Source of the DNA: Bradyrhizobium sp. WD16
GTDB taxonomy: Bacteria > Pseudomonadota > Alphaproteobacteria > Rhizobiales > Xanthobacteraceae
DNA: 64,000 nt
Direction of reading: 5' to 3'
NCBI RefSeq assembly: GCF_024181725.1
Contig: NZ_CP028908.1
Span: 744,001-808,000 of the forward strand
Both the position numbers and the translations under genes were made by a program. Under the pieces are notes generated by a model. It was not told the DNA's origin, made no database searches, and saw only the letters and a list, made by a program, of their open reading frames with translations. Positions 25,222-33,921 of this stretch are shown piece after piece. How positions within the stretch are numbered: the first letter of the stretch is position 1; every line of letters begins with the position of its first letter.

Positions 25222-26174
25222 ACGCCCTCACCATCCTGACCTCGACCCCGCTCCCGGCGATCATCGACGCTGCCGGCGAGCGGGCGCGCGTCCGCTTTCG
25301 CGAATTCTTCACCGCGCAGATCCGCAATCCGAACACGCGCCGCGCTTACGCGAAGGTAGCCGCCGAATTTGCCGCCTGGTGCGAGTTGCGGGGCTTGCGA
25401 TCGATTGTTCAGGTGCAGCCGCTGCACGTCGCCGCCTATATCGAGTTCTTAGGCAAGCGAAACGCCGCCCCGACGGTCAAGCAGCGTCTCGCCGCGATCC
25501 GGCATCTATTCGACTGGCTTGTGGTTGGTGAGATCGTTCCGCTCAATCCGGCCGCCTCGGTGCGCGGCCCGCGCCATGTTGTGAAGACCGGCAAGACCGC
25601 TGTTCTGGCGCCCGACGAGGCTCGCCATCTGCTCGACAGCATCGACGAGAGCGAGCCAATCGGCCTACGTGACCGGGCGCTGATCGGACTTATGGCCTAC
25701 AGCTTCGCGCGCGTCGGTGCAGCCACGGCGATGAAGGTTGAAGATGTGTTCGTTGAGAAGCGCCGGCTATGGGTGCGCCTTCACGAAAAAGGCGGCAAAG
25801 AGCATGAAATGCCTTGCCACCACACGCTTGAGGCCTGCCTACACGCCTATATCGACGGATGCGGCCTAGCGAGCGACCCCAAGGGGCCACTACTTCGCAC
25901 GATCAGTCGCAAGACGAAGCAGCTATCGCGCACTCCCCTCCCCCAGGCTTCGGCCTACTTGATGATCGAGCGCCGCGCCGCGGCCGCCGGCATCATGACC
26001 CGGATTGGCAACCACAGCTTTCGGGCGACGGGTATCACGGCCTACCTCAAGAACGGCGGCACGTTGGAGCAAGCTGCCGCCATGGCAAATCATGCCAGTA
26101 CGCGCACGACGCAGCTCTATGACCGCCGGCAAGAAGAGTTCACGCTCGATGAAGTCGAACGGATTCAGATTTAA
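25218..26174 (+). CDS. Tyrosine-type site-specific recombinase/integrase
   Basis: 318 residues, GTG start overlapping the upstream stop. N-terminal SAM-like core-binding domain (about 25-110; NPNTRRAYAKVAAEFAAWCE). The catalytic domain shows the full set: Arg165 (YSFARVG), Lys in HEKGGKEHEMP, His266 and Arg269 (HSFRATGIT), His292 (ANHAS) and nucleophile Tyr301 (TQLYDRR). It resembles XerC/D-like or element-borne integrases. Unusually, it is the last gene of an operon with a membrane protein and a small helical protein. No flanking tRNA or direct-repeat attachment site was found. Confidence 0.9.
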   Translation: MNALTILTSTPLPAIIDAAGERARVRFREFFTAQIRNPNTRRAYAKVAAEFAAWCELRGLRSIVQVQPLHVAAYIEFLGKRNAAPTVKQRLAAIRHLFDWLVVGEIVPLNPAASVRGPRHVVKTGKTAVLAPDEARHLLDSIDESEPIGLRDRALIGLMAYSFARVGAATAMKVEDVFVEKRRLWVRLHEKGGKEHEMPCHHTLEACLHAYIDGCGLASDPKGPLLRTISRKTKQLSRTPLPQASAYLMIERRAAAAGIMTRIGNHSFRATGITAYLKNGGTLEQAAAMANHASTRTTQLYDRRQEEFTLDEVERIQI

Positions 26175-26418
26175 TAAAAACTGAGTAGTAGGACCGTAAA
26201 AAATTTCGGCTAGCGGAAACTTTTCTTTTCCTAACTCTCCCCAACGCATACGGAAAACATAACACATTGAAGCGGCAGCGCTTTCCTGCAAGGTCTCGTC
26301 GGGCGCCTGACGACCTGCGAGACTAGCTATTACGCCAATCGACTTCGCAGCACCGGAAACTGTGTCGCGAAGTCCGCTCCCCGTTCAGCAGCATGGCTTT
26401 CGATCGAATGGTATCTCG
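26175..26418. other. Intergenic region after the recombinase
   Basis: AT-richer than the surroundings and without a credible gene. A hairpin-like stretch with GTCTCG and CGAGAC ends (about 26293-26323) could end transcription from either side. No attachment-site repeat was seen. Confidence 0.4.
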
Positions 26419-26848
26419 TCAACCACCAGCATCATGGAGATCTTGGAATCCGTGGCGCCATTTTTCCAACAAGCCATGCAGAACATCCATGCCTTGTTCG
26501 AGCACTTCGACGTTGATCACGCCGAGACCTGTCAGGTGTGCGTTGCCCTTGATATCTTCAGGGTATCTAAAAACCTGTCCAGTGGGGTCAATTTGGCAAA
26601 ACTCATCGACAATGTCTCCAGCCAGGCTCAATTCGACGTCGTCGAAGCACGTTAACTGAGATTTTTTGACCTCAGCTTCCAGCAGTTTCCAATTGTCCTG
26701 GAGTTTATGGGTCTTCTGATAGTCAACACCTGACTTGTTGTATGTGCTAAGCTTGTTTAGAAGGTGTTTGACGTAGAGCTCGATCCCGTGCCGATACGAA
26801 AACGCGGCGGGGTAGATTAGAATATCGATTGCCCACTCGCCTCGTTTA

Positions 26849-27900
26849 GAGCAGGCTCCGAGCGATGTGAATCGAATCAGGATTCCCGAATCGGCTGACA
26901 TCTGATTCATGATTCCTGCCGCAGAATGGAGGCGGCTGGAATGGCGCTTTCCGACGATCTTCGCAAACGAGTGGTGGAGGCTGTCGTCTCGGGCGGGCTG
27001 TCGCGCAATGCGGCGGCGAAGCGTTTCGAAGTCAGCATTGCGAGCGCCGTGCGCTGGGTCAAGCAATTCGAGACGACGGGAGAAATGTCGCCGAAGCCGA
27101 CTGGAGGCGATCGCCGCTCCGGCCGCATCGAAGCCCATCACGGCTATCTGATGGGTCTGATCCGGCGCACGCCGGACGTCACCCTGCTGGAGATCCAGGA
27201 ACGTCTGATCAGGAATTGCGGCGAGCATTTTTCGAGTTCCGTGCTGTGGCGCTTCTTTGACCGTCATGGCGTCACGTTTAAAAAAAGACCGCACACGCCT
27301 CGGAGCAGCAGCGGCCGGACGTCCTGAAGCAACGCCTCGAATGGTTCGAGCGACAGCTCGATCTCGATCCCGAGAAGCTCGTCTTCATCGACGAAACGGG
27401 CGCCTCGACCAATTTGGCGCGCAAAGGCGGGCGTTGCCGGCGTGGGCGGCGGCTGCGCGTCGGCGTGCCGCACGGCCATTACAAGACGGTCACGCTCGTC
27501 GCCGGCATCCGCCTTCGCGGGCTCGTGGCGGCGAAGACCTATGATCGTCCGATCACCGCCGCCCTGTTCGAGGACTGGGTGGAACACTGCCTCGTTCCTA
27601 CCCTCACGAAAGGCGACGTTGTCGTCATGGACAATCTGTCCGCCCACAAGGGGCCGCGGGTCAAGGAGTTGATCGAGGCCGCGGGCGCCGAGCTGCTCTA
27701 CCTCCCGCCCTATAGCCCCGACATGAACCCGATCGAGAAGGCGTTTTCCAAGCTGAAAGCGCATTTGCGCAAAATCGCCGAGCGAACTGTCGCCGCCCTG
27801 ATGCGCGCCCTCGAAACCTGCGCCGACATCTTCAAGCCCGCCCAATGCGCAAACTACTTCGCTGCATGCGGATATGATCCACCTTGATCGGAGTCTGCTC
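26849..27900 (+). mobile_element. IS630-family insertion sequence, 1052 bp
   Basis: Inverted ends GAGCAGGCTCCGAGC (26849-26863) and the complement of GAGCAGACTCCGATC (27886-27900), flanked by TA at 26847-26848 and 27901-27902. This is the TA target duplication of IS630/Tc1-mariner elements. It carries one transposase gene in two frames. It splits a minus-strand HEPN-like gene. Confidence 0.92.
26941..27887 (+). CDS. IS630-family transposase, made by -1 frameshift
   Basis: The first frame (26941-27327) encodes a HTH part (LSRNAAAKRFEVSIASAVRW). The second frame continues to 27887 and encodes the DDE domain: FIDETGAS, VVMDNLSAHKG and LPPYSPDMNPIEKAFSKLK. A run of seven As then G (27280-27287) is a good slippery site. 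A -1 shift there gives a continuous product of about 315 residues, the normal length. This organisation is common in the family, so I regard the gene as intact rather than broken. GGAGG is eight bases before ATG 26941. Confidence 0.88.
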
Positions 27901-28123
27901 TAATAGCTTCGACGATTTGCTTGGCACCTTCAAGAAAACCTTCGCCGTAGTCATCAAAATCGTAGGGACCGCCATTCTCTCCGACACATGCATTTAGTTG
28001 AGGATTTGGACCGTTCCTAAACAATGAGTTCGGTTGATAAGCCATCGCTCCCCCCCAGCCAAGCGCGCTTGACAAGACGTTACAGTCTAGACTAGCGCCC
28101 ACATCCTTGGGCTGTCCGCCGGC

Positions 28124-28154
28124 AAAAGAAAAGGCCCGCGGTTGCGGGCCTTTC
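28124..28154 (-). terminator. Intrinsic terminator of the phasin gene
   Basis: Stem AAAGGCCCGC with GCGGGCCTTT, four-base loop; on the minus strand it is followed by TTTTCTTTT. It lies 35 bp after the phasin stop and also marks the right boundary of the island. Confidence 0.85.
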
Positions 28155-28188
28155 ACGACGTGGACAGAACCCGGGAGAGGATAGGCGC

Positions 28189-28653
28189 TCAGGCGACCTT
28201 GCGGGTCGTGTCGATGACCTGGGCGATGTTCTCCTGGGCGGTCTTGGCGGTGTCGGTGATCAGCTTGCCGACATATTCGGTCGCCGACTTGGCACGGGCG
28301 ACGGCGACTTCGCCGCGCGAGCGCAGCAGGTCGGACTGGATCTGAACCGCCTCGGTCAGCGAGGTGGCGGAGGCCAGCTTGTCGAGGCCGCTGAAGAAGG
28401 CTTCGGCATCCTCGAAAATCGCCTGCTGGATGTTGCGGGTCACCTTGGCAGCCTCGGCGAACGAGCCCGACACGGCGCTCTCGACGACACCGGTCACCTT
28501 CTCGGCGCCGGTCTGGATCTCAGCCGCGCGCTCCTTGGCGGTGGAGACGCTGCGCTTGACGAATTCCCGCGCCGCTTCCGGCACTTCGAGATTGGGCACG
28601 GCCTTGAAGGCGAAAGCATCCTTGAAGCCGTCGAACAGTGGATTGGTGGTCAT
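28189..28653 (-). CDS. Phasin family protein
   Basis: 154 residues from ATG 28653, chosen because GGAG is six bases upstream (in-frame ATGs lie 6 and 12 bp earlier). Helical protein of the Phasin_2 type: EAAREFVKRSVSTAKERAAE, EAFFSGLDKLASATSLTEAV, LIQSDLLRSRGE-like QIQSDLLRSRGEVAVARA. Phasins coat polyhydroxyalkanoate granules. A TGCA-rich palindrome upstream (28742-28759) fits control by the PHA-responsive repressor PhaR. Confidence 0.88.
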   Translation of the reverse strand: MTTNPLFDGFKDAFAFKAVPNLEVPEAAREFVKRSVSTAKERAAEIQTGAEKVTGVVESAVSGSFAEAAKVTRNIQQAIFEDAEAFFSGLDKLASATSLTEAVQIQSDLLRSRGEVAVARAKSATEYVGKLITDTAKTAQENIAQVIDTTRKVA

Positions 28654-28741
28654 GGGCATCTCCATCCTTGTGCAAAGCTATGGGGCACCCCCCGTCACCT
28701 GACCTGAGGGCCTGCTCAATATGGCACCACTCATATCGCAA

Positions 28742-28759
28742 TGCAACATTTATGTTGCA
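28742..28759. promoter_or_regulatory. TGCA-type operator upstream of phasin, PhaR-like
   Basis: TGCAACATTTATGTTGCA is an 8+8 bp perfect palindrome with a two-base centre, about 90 bp before the phasin start. Further TGCA words follow on each side (CGCAATGCAAC, GCAGTGCAAT). PhaR repressors bind TGC/GCA-rich sites in phasin promoters. The assignment to PhaR is inference. Confidence 0.6.
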
Positions 28760-28799
28760 GTGCAATATATCTCCGATGAATGAAATTAAAATATGTTCT

Positions 28800-29756
28800 T
28801 CAGATAGTTATGTGATCAGGAACAGAGCCGGCGGCCCGTCCGGACCGGCGCCGGGCCCGCCGGGCCCGATCGGCGGCGAGGCAGTGGGCGGCGATGGTGT
28901 CGGCGAGGCCCGGCATCAGCTCCGTGGGGAAGTCGTGCCCCATGCCGGGGATGATCTTCAGCGCCGCGCCGGGAATGTGCCGGGCGGTATCCCGCCCCGC
29001 GGCGGCCGGCACCAGCGGATCGTCGGCGCCATGGATGACCAGGGTCGGCGACCTGATGGTCTTGAGCAGTTCGACCCGGCTGCCGTTGGCGATCACCGCC
29101 GCGAACTGCCGCATGGTGGCGGCGGGGTCATAGGCGCGGTCGAGCCCGGTCTCGACCATCTTGCGCAGCACCGGCGCCGGGGTCGGATAGGCCGGACTGC
29201 CGATGGTGCGATAGAGCTTCATGCCGTAGCGGATCAGGCCGTCGCGGTCGGTCGGCTTCGGCCGGCGGCCGAACATCACCGCATTCACCCGCGACTTGGG
29301 CCGCGGCAGTCTGGGATCGCCGCTCGACGACATCATCGAGGTCAGGCTGCGCACGCGCTGCGGATGGTGAGCCGCGATCAGCTGCGCGATCATGCCGCCC
29401 ATCGAGACGCCGACGATGTGGGCGCTGCGCAGGTGGAGCGCATCGAGCATGCCGACGGCATCATCCGCCATGTCCTCGAGCGTATAGGGCACCTTCAGCG
29501 GACGGCCGAGGAAGGCGTTGAGCAACAGGCCGCTCAGGCGGATCTTGCCGCCGTGGCGGAGCTTGGTGGACAGCCCGCTGTCGCGGTTGTCGAAACGGAT
29601 GACGCGGAAGCCCGCCGCCGCGAGACGATCGCAGAAGACATCGGGCCAGAAGATCATCTGGGTGCCGAGGCCCATGATCAGGAGCACCGCCGGCGCGGAC
29701 GCCGCGCCGCGCTCGTCATACGCCAGATGCAGCCCGTTGACGCGAATGAAGGCCAT
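28800..29756 (-). CDS. Alpha/beta hydrolase
   Basis: 318 residues from ATG 29756. Nucleophile elbow GVSMGGM (Ser at about 112), oxyanion-side LIMGLGTQ, acid in VIHGADDPLVP and His in GMGHDFP. It resembles the rifampin-type or lactone/ester hydrolases, with RFDNRDSGLST near residue 55. C-terminal tail is basic and low-complexity. Follows an SDR gene in the same direction after 64 bp, so the two may act on one substrate; the substrate is unknown. Confidence 0.85.
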   Translation of the reverse strand: MAFIRVNGLHLAYDERGAASAPAVLLIMGLGTQMIFWPDVFCDRLAAAGFRVIRFDNRDSGLSTKLRHGGKIRLSGLLLNAFLGRPLKVPYTLEDMADDAVGMLDALHLRSAHIVGVSMGGMIAQLIAAHHPQRVRSLTSMMSSSGDPRLPRPKSRVNAVMFGRRPKPTDRDGLIRYGMKLYRTIGSPAYPTPAPVLRKMVETGLDRAYDPAATMRQFAAVIANGSRVELLKTIRSPTLVIHGADDPLVPAAAGRDTARHIPGAALKIIPGMGHDFPTELMPGLADTIAAHCLAADRARRARRRSGRAAGSVPDHITI

Positions 29757-29820
29757 GCTGTGGACGTGCGCTCCTGCTTCGACCAATCTGGCAGAGATCG
29801 CCGCGGCGGGCCAGCCACCG

Positions 29821-30597
29821 TCAGGCGGTGGTGGCAAGGCCGCCGTCGACCGGGATCACCGCGCCGCAGGTGAAGGCGCTGGCCTTCGAGGCGAGATAGA
29901 GCGCGACGCCGGCCATGTCGTCGGGGCCGCCCATGCGCTTCATCGGCGTCCCCGCGAGCACCTCACGGGCGTCGGCCTCGGCGATGCCGGCGGTCATCTT
30001 CGAGGGAAAATAGCCCGGCGCGATGCCGTTCACCGCGATGTGCCTCGGCGCCAGGAATTTCGCCATCATGCGCGTCAGGTGATTCACCCCGGCCTTGGAG
30101 GCGGCGTAGGAATAGGTTTCGAGATGCGAGGTGCGGATGCCCTCGATCGAGCCGATATTGATGACACGCGCATAGTCCTGCGCGCTGCCGGCGGCCTCGA
30201 GCAGCGGCAGCAGGCGCTGGGTCAGGAAGAACACCGACTTGACGTTGAGGTCCATGACCTTGTCCCAGCCGCTCTCGGGGAATTCGCCGAAGCTGGCGCC
30301 CCAGCTCGCGCCGGCATTGTTGATGAGGATGTCGAGGCGCTGCTCGCGCCGGCCAAGTTCGTCGGCGAGACGGTCGATCTCCTCCATCCGCGACAGGTCG
30401 GCGGGAATGGCGATGCATTCGCCGGACCGCGACAGCTCGCGCGCCAGCGCGTCGCAGGCCTCGGCCTTGCGGGCGGTGATGTAGACCTTGGCGCCGTTCT
30501 CGACATAGCCGCGGGCGATCATCTCGCCGAGACCGCGACTGCCGCCGGTGACCAGCGCGATCTTGCCGCGCACGGAAAACAGCTGCTCGATCTTCAT
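29821..30597 (-). CDS. SDR oxidoreductase, RhlG-like
   Basis: 258 residues. TGGSRGLG cofactor loop, NNAGASWG, catalytic Ser in NIGSIEG, YSYAASKAG with Tyr-Lys, and FTCGAVIPVDGG at the end. The INNAGASWGASFGEFPESGW pattern recalls RhlG-type 3-oxoacyl reductases, but other SDRs are close. AGGAG lies just before the ATG. Upstream gene of the hydrolase at 28800. Confidence 0.8.
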   Translation of the reverse strand: MKIEQLFSVRGKIALVTGGSRGLGEMIARGYVENGAKVYITARKAEACDALARELSRSGECIAIPADLSRMEEIDRLADELGRREQRLDILINNAGASWGASFGEFPESGWDKVMDLNVKSVFFLTQRLLPLLEAAGSAQDYARVINIGSIEGIRTSHLETYSYAASKAGVNHLTRMMAKFLAPRHIAVNGIAPGYFPSKMTAGIAEADAREVLAGTPMKRMGGPDDMAGVALYLASKASAFTCGAVIPVDGGLATTA

Positions 30598-30636
30598 CTC
30601 AACTCCTCCCTGTGATGCAGTGGTCGCGCCGGCGCG

Positions 30637-31035
30637 CTAGTGTGGCGTCTCGCAATTGCTTATGCCCTTTGCGGCGAGCCCCTGTAGGCAATTGCGAGAC
30701 GCCACACTAGTGCGGTGGATCTGACGCTCGTATCAGCATTGCCGCGCGCTCTTCGTACGAGCGTCAGATCCAAAACCGCACTAGAATCATAGTGATGCTA
30801 GTGTCCCTTTGTTTCCAACGTTCGTAAAAGTGCCTGCTGCAATGGAATACGAACGTTGGAAACGGGACACTAGTGCGGTGGATCTGACGCTCGTATCAGC
30901 ATTTGCAGCGAATTCGTCATACGAGCGTCAGATCCAAACCGCACTAGAATCATATTGATGCTAGTGTGGCTTATGTCTCGCAATTGCCTACGACAGACCG
31001 GTCGCAAAGGCGGTAGGCAATTGCGAGACGCCACA

Positions 31036-31039
<4 letters not shown>
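30637..31039. repeat. CTAG-bounded palindrome array 5 (A, C, spacer, B, C, spacer, A)
   Basis: The longest array: A 30637-30710, C 30707-30784, spacer 30781-30801, B 30798-30873, C 30870-30947, spacer 30944-30964, A 30961-31039, each sharing a CTAG with the next. C-spacer-B is 167 bp. The first A is shorter (74 bp), with identical GTGTGGCGTCTCGC ends on both sides. The array fills nearly all of the 438-bp gap between the SDR start and the glutathione peroxidase stop; the last CTAG supplies that stop. Confidence 0.92.
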
Positions 31040-31515
<476 letters not shown>

Positions 31516-31621
31516 GGGCGAGACTCCAGGCGAGGCTTTGCCGGATCGGCGGCTGGTATCGACCAAACCCTTGTCACCAGGCCGCGACGAGGTCAACGGC
31601 CGGCGGCGCAGAGCGCCGCCG

Positions 31622-32827
31622 TCAGAACAGGCTGGCGAAATCCTTCGCGCCCTGGGCGCCCTGGGCGCCGTCCATGCGCGCGTTCATCACCGCGAACAGC
31701 CTGGCGACGGTGTTGTGACGGATCGCCACCGGGTTGCGCTCGTAGCCGCCGCGCTGGAAGAAATTCGCCGTCGGCACGATCTCGCGCAAGGCCGCCGGCA
31801 TCGTCACCATGTCGAGGCCGGTGCCGTCGCCGGTCAGGTTCATCATCTCGAGCTCGGCAGCGGTGAGCGGCCGCGTCGTGCCTTTGTTGCGGGCGAAGAT
31901 CACCGAGGTCAGCAGCTTGTGGGTCTGCAGCAGCGGGCCGACATCGAGGTCCAGCACCAGGGCGTGAACGCCCCAGCCCTGCTCGGTCTTGGCGAGCTTC
32001 TCGTGCTCGTTCCAGTCGTCCGGCACCGACTGGCAGAACGCCACCATCTTGCGCAGCACCGCGATCTTCTGCTCCAGCGCCTTGCGCTGGGGCGGCGGCA
32101 GGCCGTGCGCCTTCTCGGTCAGCACGCGGACGAAATGGCCGCCGCGCTCGGCGACGAGTTCCACCGTGTTGGTGGTGAGCAGCTGGTTGTAGCCGACCGC
32201 GGTCGAGATCGCCCGGCCGCCCGGGCGGCCAGGGGAGCCGGACTGCATGTCATAAGTGCCGTTGCCGCCGGTCTCGAAATTATAGACCCGGACGATCTGG
32301 TCGCGGGTCAGGCCCTCAGTGAGCGCGGTGCGGACATAGGCGCGCTTGAATTCGAGATCGCTCGCCGGGCGGTGCGGCGCAAACTGGAAGTGCCTGGCGG
32401 CGGCGGCGAGGTAGTCGGCGACCACCGGGATGTATTTCGGCGGTCGCGGCGGCTGTTCCGGCCCCGGCTCGGGCTCGGGATTGATCGGCTTCTTCGGCCC
32501 GCGATAGAGCGGCGGCTGGGTCAGCACGTAATCGTCGGCGGCGAGCGGCATGCCGTCGCGGCGCTTGGCGTTACGCGCACGCCGCTTGTCGCTGATCGCA
32601 CTCCAGTAATCCTGCGCCTCGGCGTCGAAGGCGGCGCGCGCCTCCTCGTATTCGGCAAGGCGGCGCTTGTATTCGGCGACCGCCGGCGAGGCGAAGAGCT
32701 GAGCCAGCTGTGGCGCTTCCGACGGCGCCGCGGGTTCCGCCGCGGCGGCGACGGCCCCGGCGGCGACCAGGACGGCAGCGCCGATCAGCGCGCGGGCGAG
32801 CGGAGCGAATGTCGGTTGATTCGGCAT
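31622..32827 (-). CDS. Exported protein with a lysozyme-like segment (DUF1402-like?)
   Basis: 401 residues. Signal peptide (ALIGAAVLVAAGAVAAAAEP), then a charged helical region and a Pro-rich linker (INPEPEPGPEQPPRPPKYIP). The C-terminal half has VYNFETGGNGTYD and AISTAVGYNQLL, an arrangement (Glu followed by a GxNQ motif) that recalls the lytic transglycosylase fold. From memory it resembles DUF1402 proteins, but I am not certain. Likely periplasmic. Alone, between the glutathione peroxidase gene and a DHDPS-family gene. Confidence 0.7.
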   Translation of the reverse strand: MPNQPTFAPLARALIGAAVLVAAGAVAAAAEPAAPSEAPQLAQLFASPAVAEYKRRLAEYEEARAAFDAEAQDYWSAISDKRRARNAKRRDGMPLAADDYVLTQPPLYRGPKKPINPEPEPGPEQPPRPPKYIPVVADYLAAAARHFQFAPHRPASDLEFKRAYVRTALTEGLTRDQIVRVYNFETGGNGTYDMQSGSPGRPGGRAISTAVGYNQLLTTNTVELVAERGGHFVRVLTEKAHGLPPPQRKALEQKIAVLRKMVAFCQSVPDDWNEHEKLAKTEQGWGVHALVLDLDVGPLLQTHKLLTSVIFARNKGTTRPLTAAELEMMNLTGDGTGLDMVTMPAALREIVPTANFFQRGGYERNPVAIRHNTVARLFAVMNARMDGAQGAQGAKDFASLF

Positions 32828-32893
32828 GGCGGGATCATAGCGGATTTAAGCGCGAGCGCCCGCGACCACCAGACGCAGGCGCGCCCCGGCGCC

Positions 32894-33778
32894 TCACGCG
32901 TCCTTGAGCTCGTCCAGCAGGGCCGCAATCACCGCGCGCTCGGCGGCTCCGAGCGGCGCCTGGGGCGGCAGCGGATCGCCGACGTCATGGCCCTGGAGCG
33001 ACAGGCCGGCCTTGATGCAGGCGGCGAGGTTGTACCTGGCGAAGGCCTCGTTGACCCGCCACAGCCGGCGCTGCAGGGCGAGCGCCTCGTTCCAGTCGCC
33101 GGCGCGGCACAGCCGATAGAGCTTCACGCTCTGGCGCGGGATGATGCAGGCCGGCCCCGCCATCCAGCCGACGCCGCCGATCAGCATCACCGCGGCGGGG
33201 ATGTGGGCCGAGGCCGCGAACACCTGCAGCTCGTCGCCGCAGCGGTTGATGATCGAGAGCAGCCGGCCGGTATTGGTGGAGGCATCCTTGATGTAGCGGA
33301 TGCGCGGGTGCGTGGCGAGGCGGCTGATGACGTCGAGGGTGAGATCGGCGCGCTGGAACTGCGGATTGGTGTAGATCACCACCGGAACGTCGACCGCGTC
33401 GGCGATCGCCCGGAAATAGGCTTCGATCTGGGCGTCGCCGAGCGGGAAATAGGCCTCGAGCACCGCGAGGATGCCGTCGGCGCCATGGGCCTGCCAGGCC
33501 TTCGCCTGGGCGAGCGCACCGGCGATGGTGGTGGCGGCGACGCCCGCCACCACCGGCACGCGGCCGGCCGCGGCCTCGATGGTCGCCCGCACCACGGCGC
33601 TGCGCTGGGCGAAATCGAGATAGGCGAATTCGCCGGTCGAGCCGAGCGGGGTCAAACCATGGACGCCGGCCCTGATCAGGTCGTCGCACAGCCGGCCCAG
33701 CACCTCGGTGCGGATCACGCCCTCGGCGTTGATCGGCGACGGCAGATAGGGAAAAACGCCGTGGAAATTCGAAGCCAT
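32894..33778 (-). CDS. Dihydrodipicolinate synthase family aldolase/lyase
   Basis: 294 residues from ATG 33778 (GAG five bases upstream). DHDPS/NAL TIM-barrel markers: [11 protein letters not shown] (phosphate/carboxylate loop), Tyr136 in VVIYTNPQ and Schiff-base Lys164 in RYIKDAST. The family includes DapA, KDG aldolases and related lyases. The absence of a dap context, and the TNPQFQR variant, argue against true DapA. Substrate unknown. Followed upstream by a 13-bp-arm hairpin and array 6. Confidence 0.8.
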   Translation of the reverse strand: MASNFHGVFPYLPSPINAEGVIRTEVLGRLCDDLIRAGVHGLTPLGSTGEFAYLDFAQRSAVVRATIEAAAGRVPVVAGVAATTIAGALAQAKAWQAHGADGILAVLEAYFPLGDAQIEAYFRAIADAVDVPVVIYTNPQFQRADLTLDVISRLATHPRIRYIKDASTNTGRLLSIINRCGDELQVFAASAHIPAAVMLIGGVGWMAGPACIIPRQSVKLYRLCRAGDWNEALALQRRLWRVNEAFARYNLAACIKAGLSLQGHDVGDPLPPQAPLGAAERAVIAALLDELKDA

Positions 33779-33813
33779 GACCGCTCGCACCGGAAGACAA
33801 CGACCTGCCGCTT

Positions 33814-33918
33814 CTATAGCGCACCGGCGGCGGTGCGCTATAGTGTGGCGTCTCGCAATTGCCTACCGCCTTTGCGGCAAGCCTCTCGTAGGCAATTGCG
33901 AGACATAAGCCACACTAG
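33814..33918. repeat. Array 6: CTATAG hairpin fused to a type A palindrome
   Basis: 33814-33843 is a perfect palindrome with 13-bp arms (CTATAGCGCACCG) around GCGG. A type A element (33840-33918) begins within its right arm, so its left end reads TATAGTGTGG instead of CTAGTGTGG; its right end is normal. The unit lies between the DHDPS-family start and the ppc stop. Confidence 0.85.
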
Positions 33919-33921
33919 ATT

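Larger units (their letters stand above)
26419..28045 (-). pseudogene. HEPN-like protein gene split by an IS630-family element
   Basis: N-terminal part 27901-28045 (start ATG 28045, GGGAGC before it): MAYQPNSLFRNGPNPQLNA through EGAKQIVEAI. C-terminal part 26419-26846, from RGEWAIDILIYPAAFSYRHG to the stop. Removing 26849-27900 with one TA copy joins the parts in frame through a new Lys codon, giving a 190-residue protein. The middle reads FSYRHGIELYVKHLL, a helix with the R..H pattern seen in HEPN-type proteins. That similarity is my reading and is moderate. The gene is dead here unless the element excises precisely. Confidence 0.85.

Noticed and set aside
26941-27887. IS630 transposase considered as a frameshifted pseudogene
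   Set aside because: The shift falls at a seven-A slippery run, and the joined product has all DDE residues and normal length, which fits programmed frameshifting.
22470-28050. Island considered as an integrative element with tRNA attachment site
   Set aside because: No tRNA gene or long direct repeat was seen at the edges. The recombinase is present, but no boundary repeats could be shown by eye.
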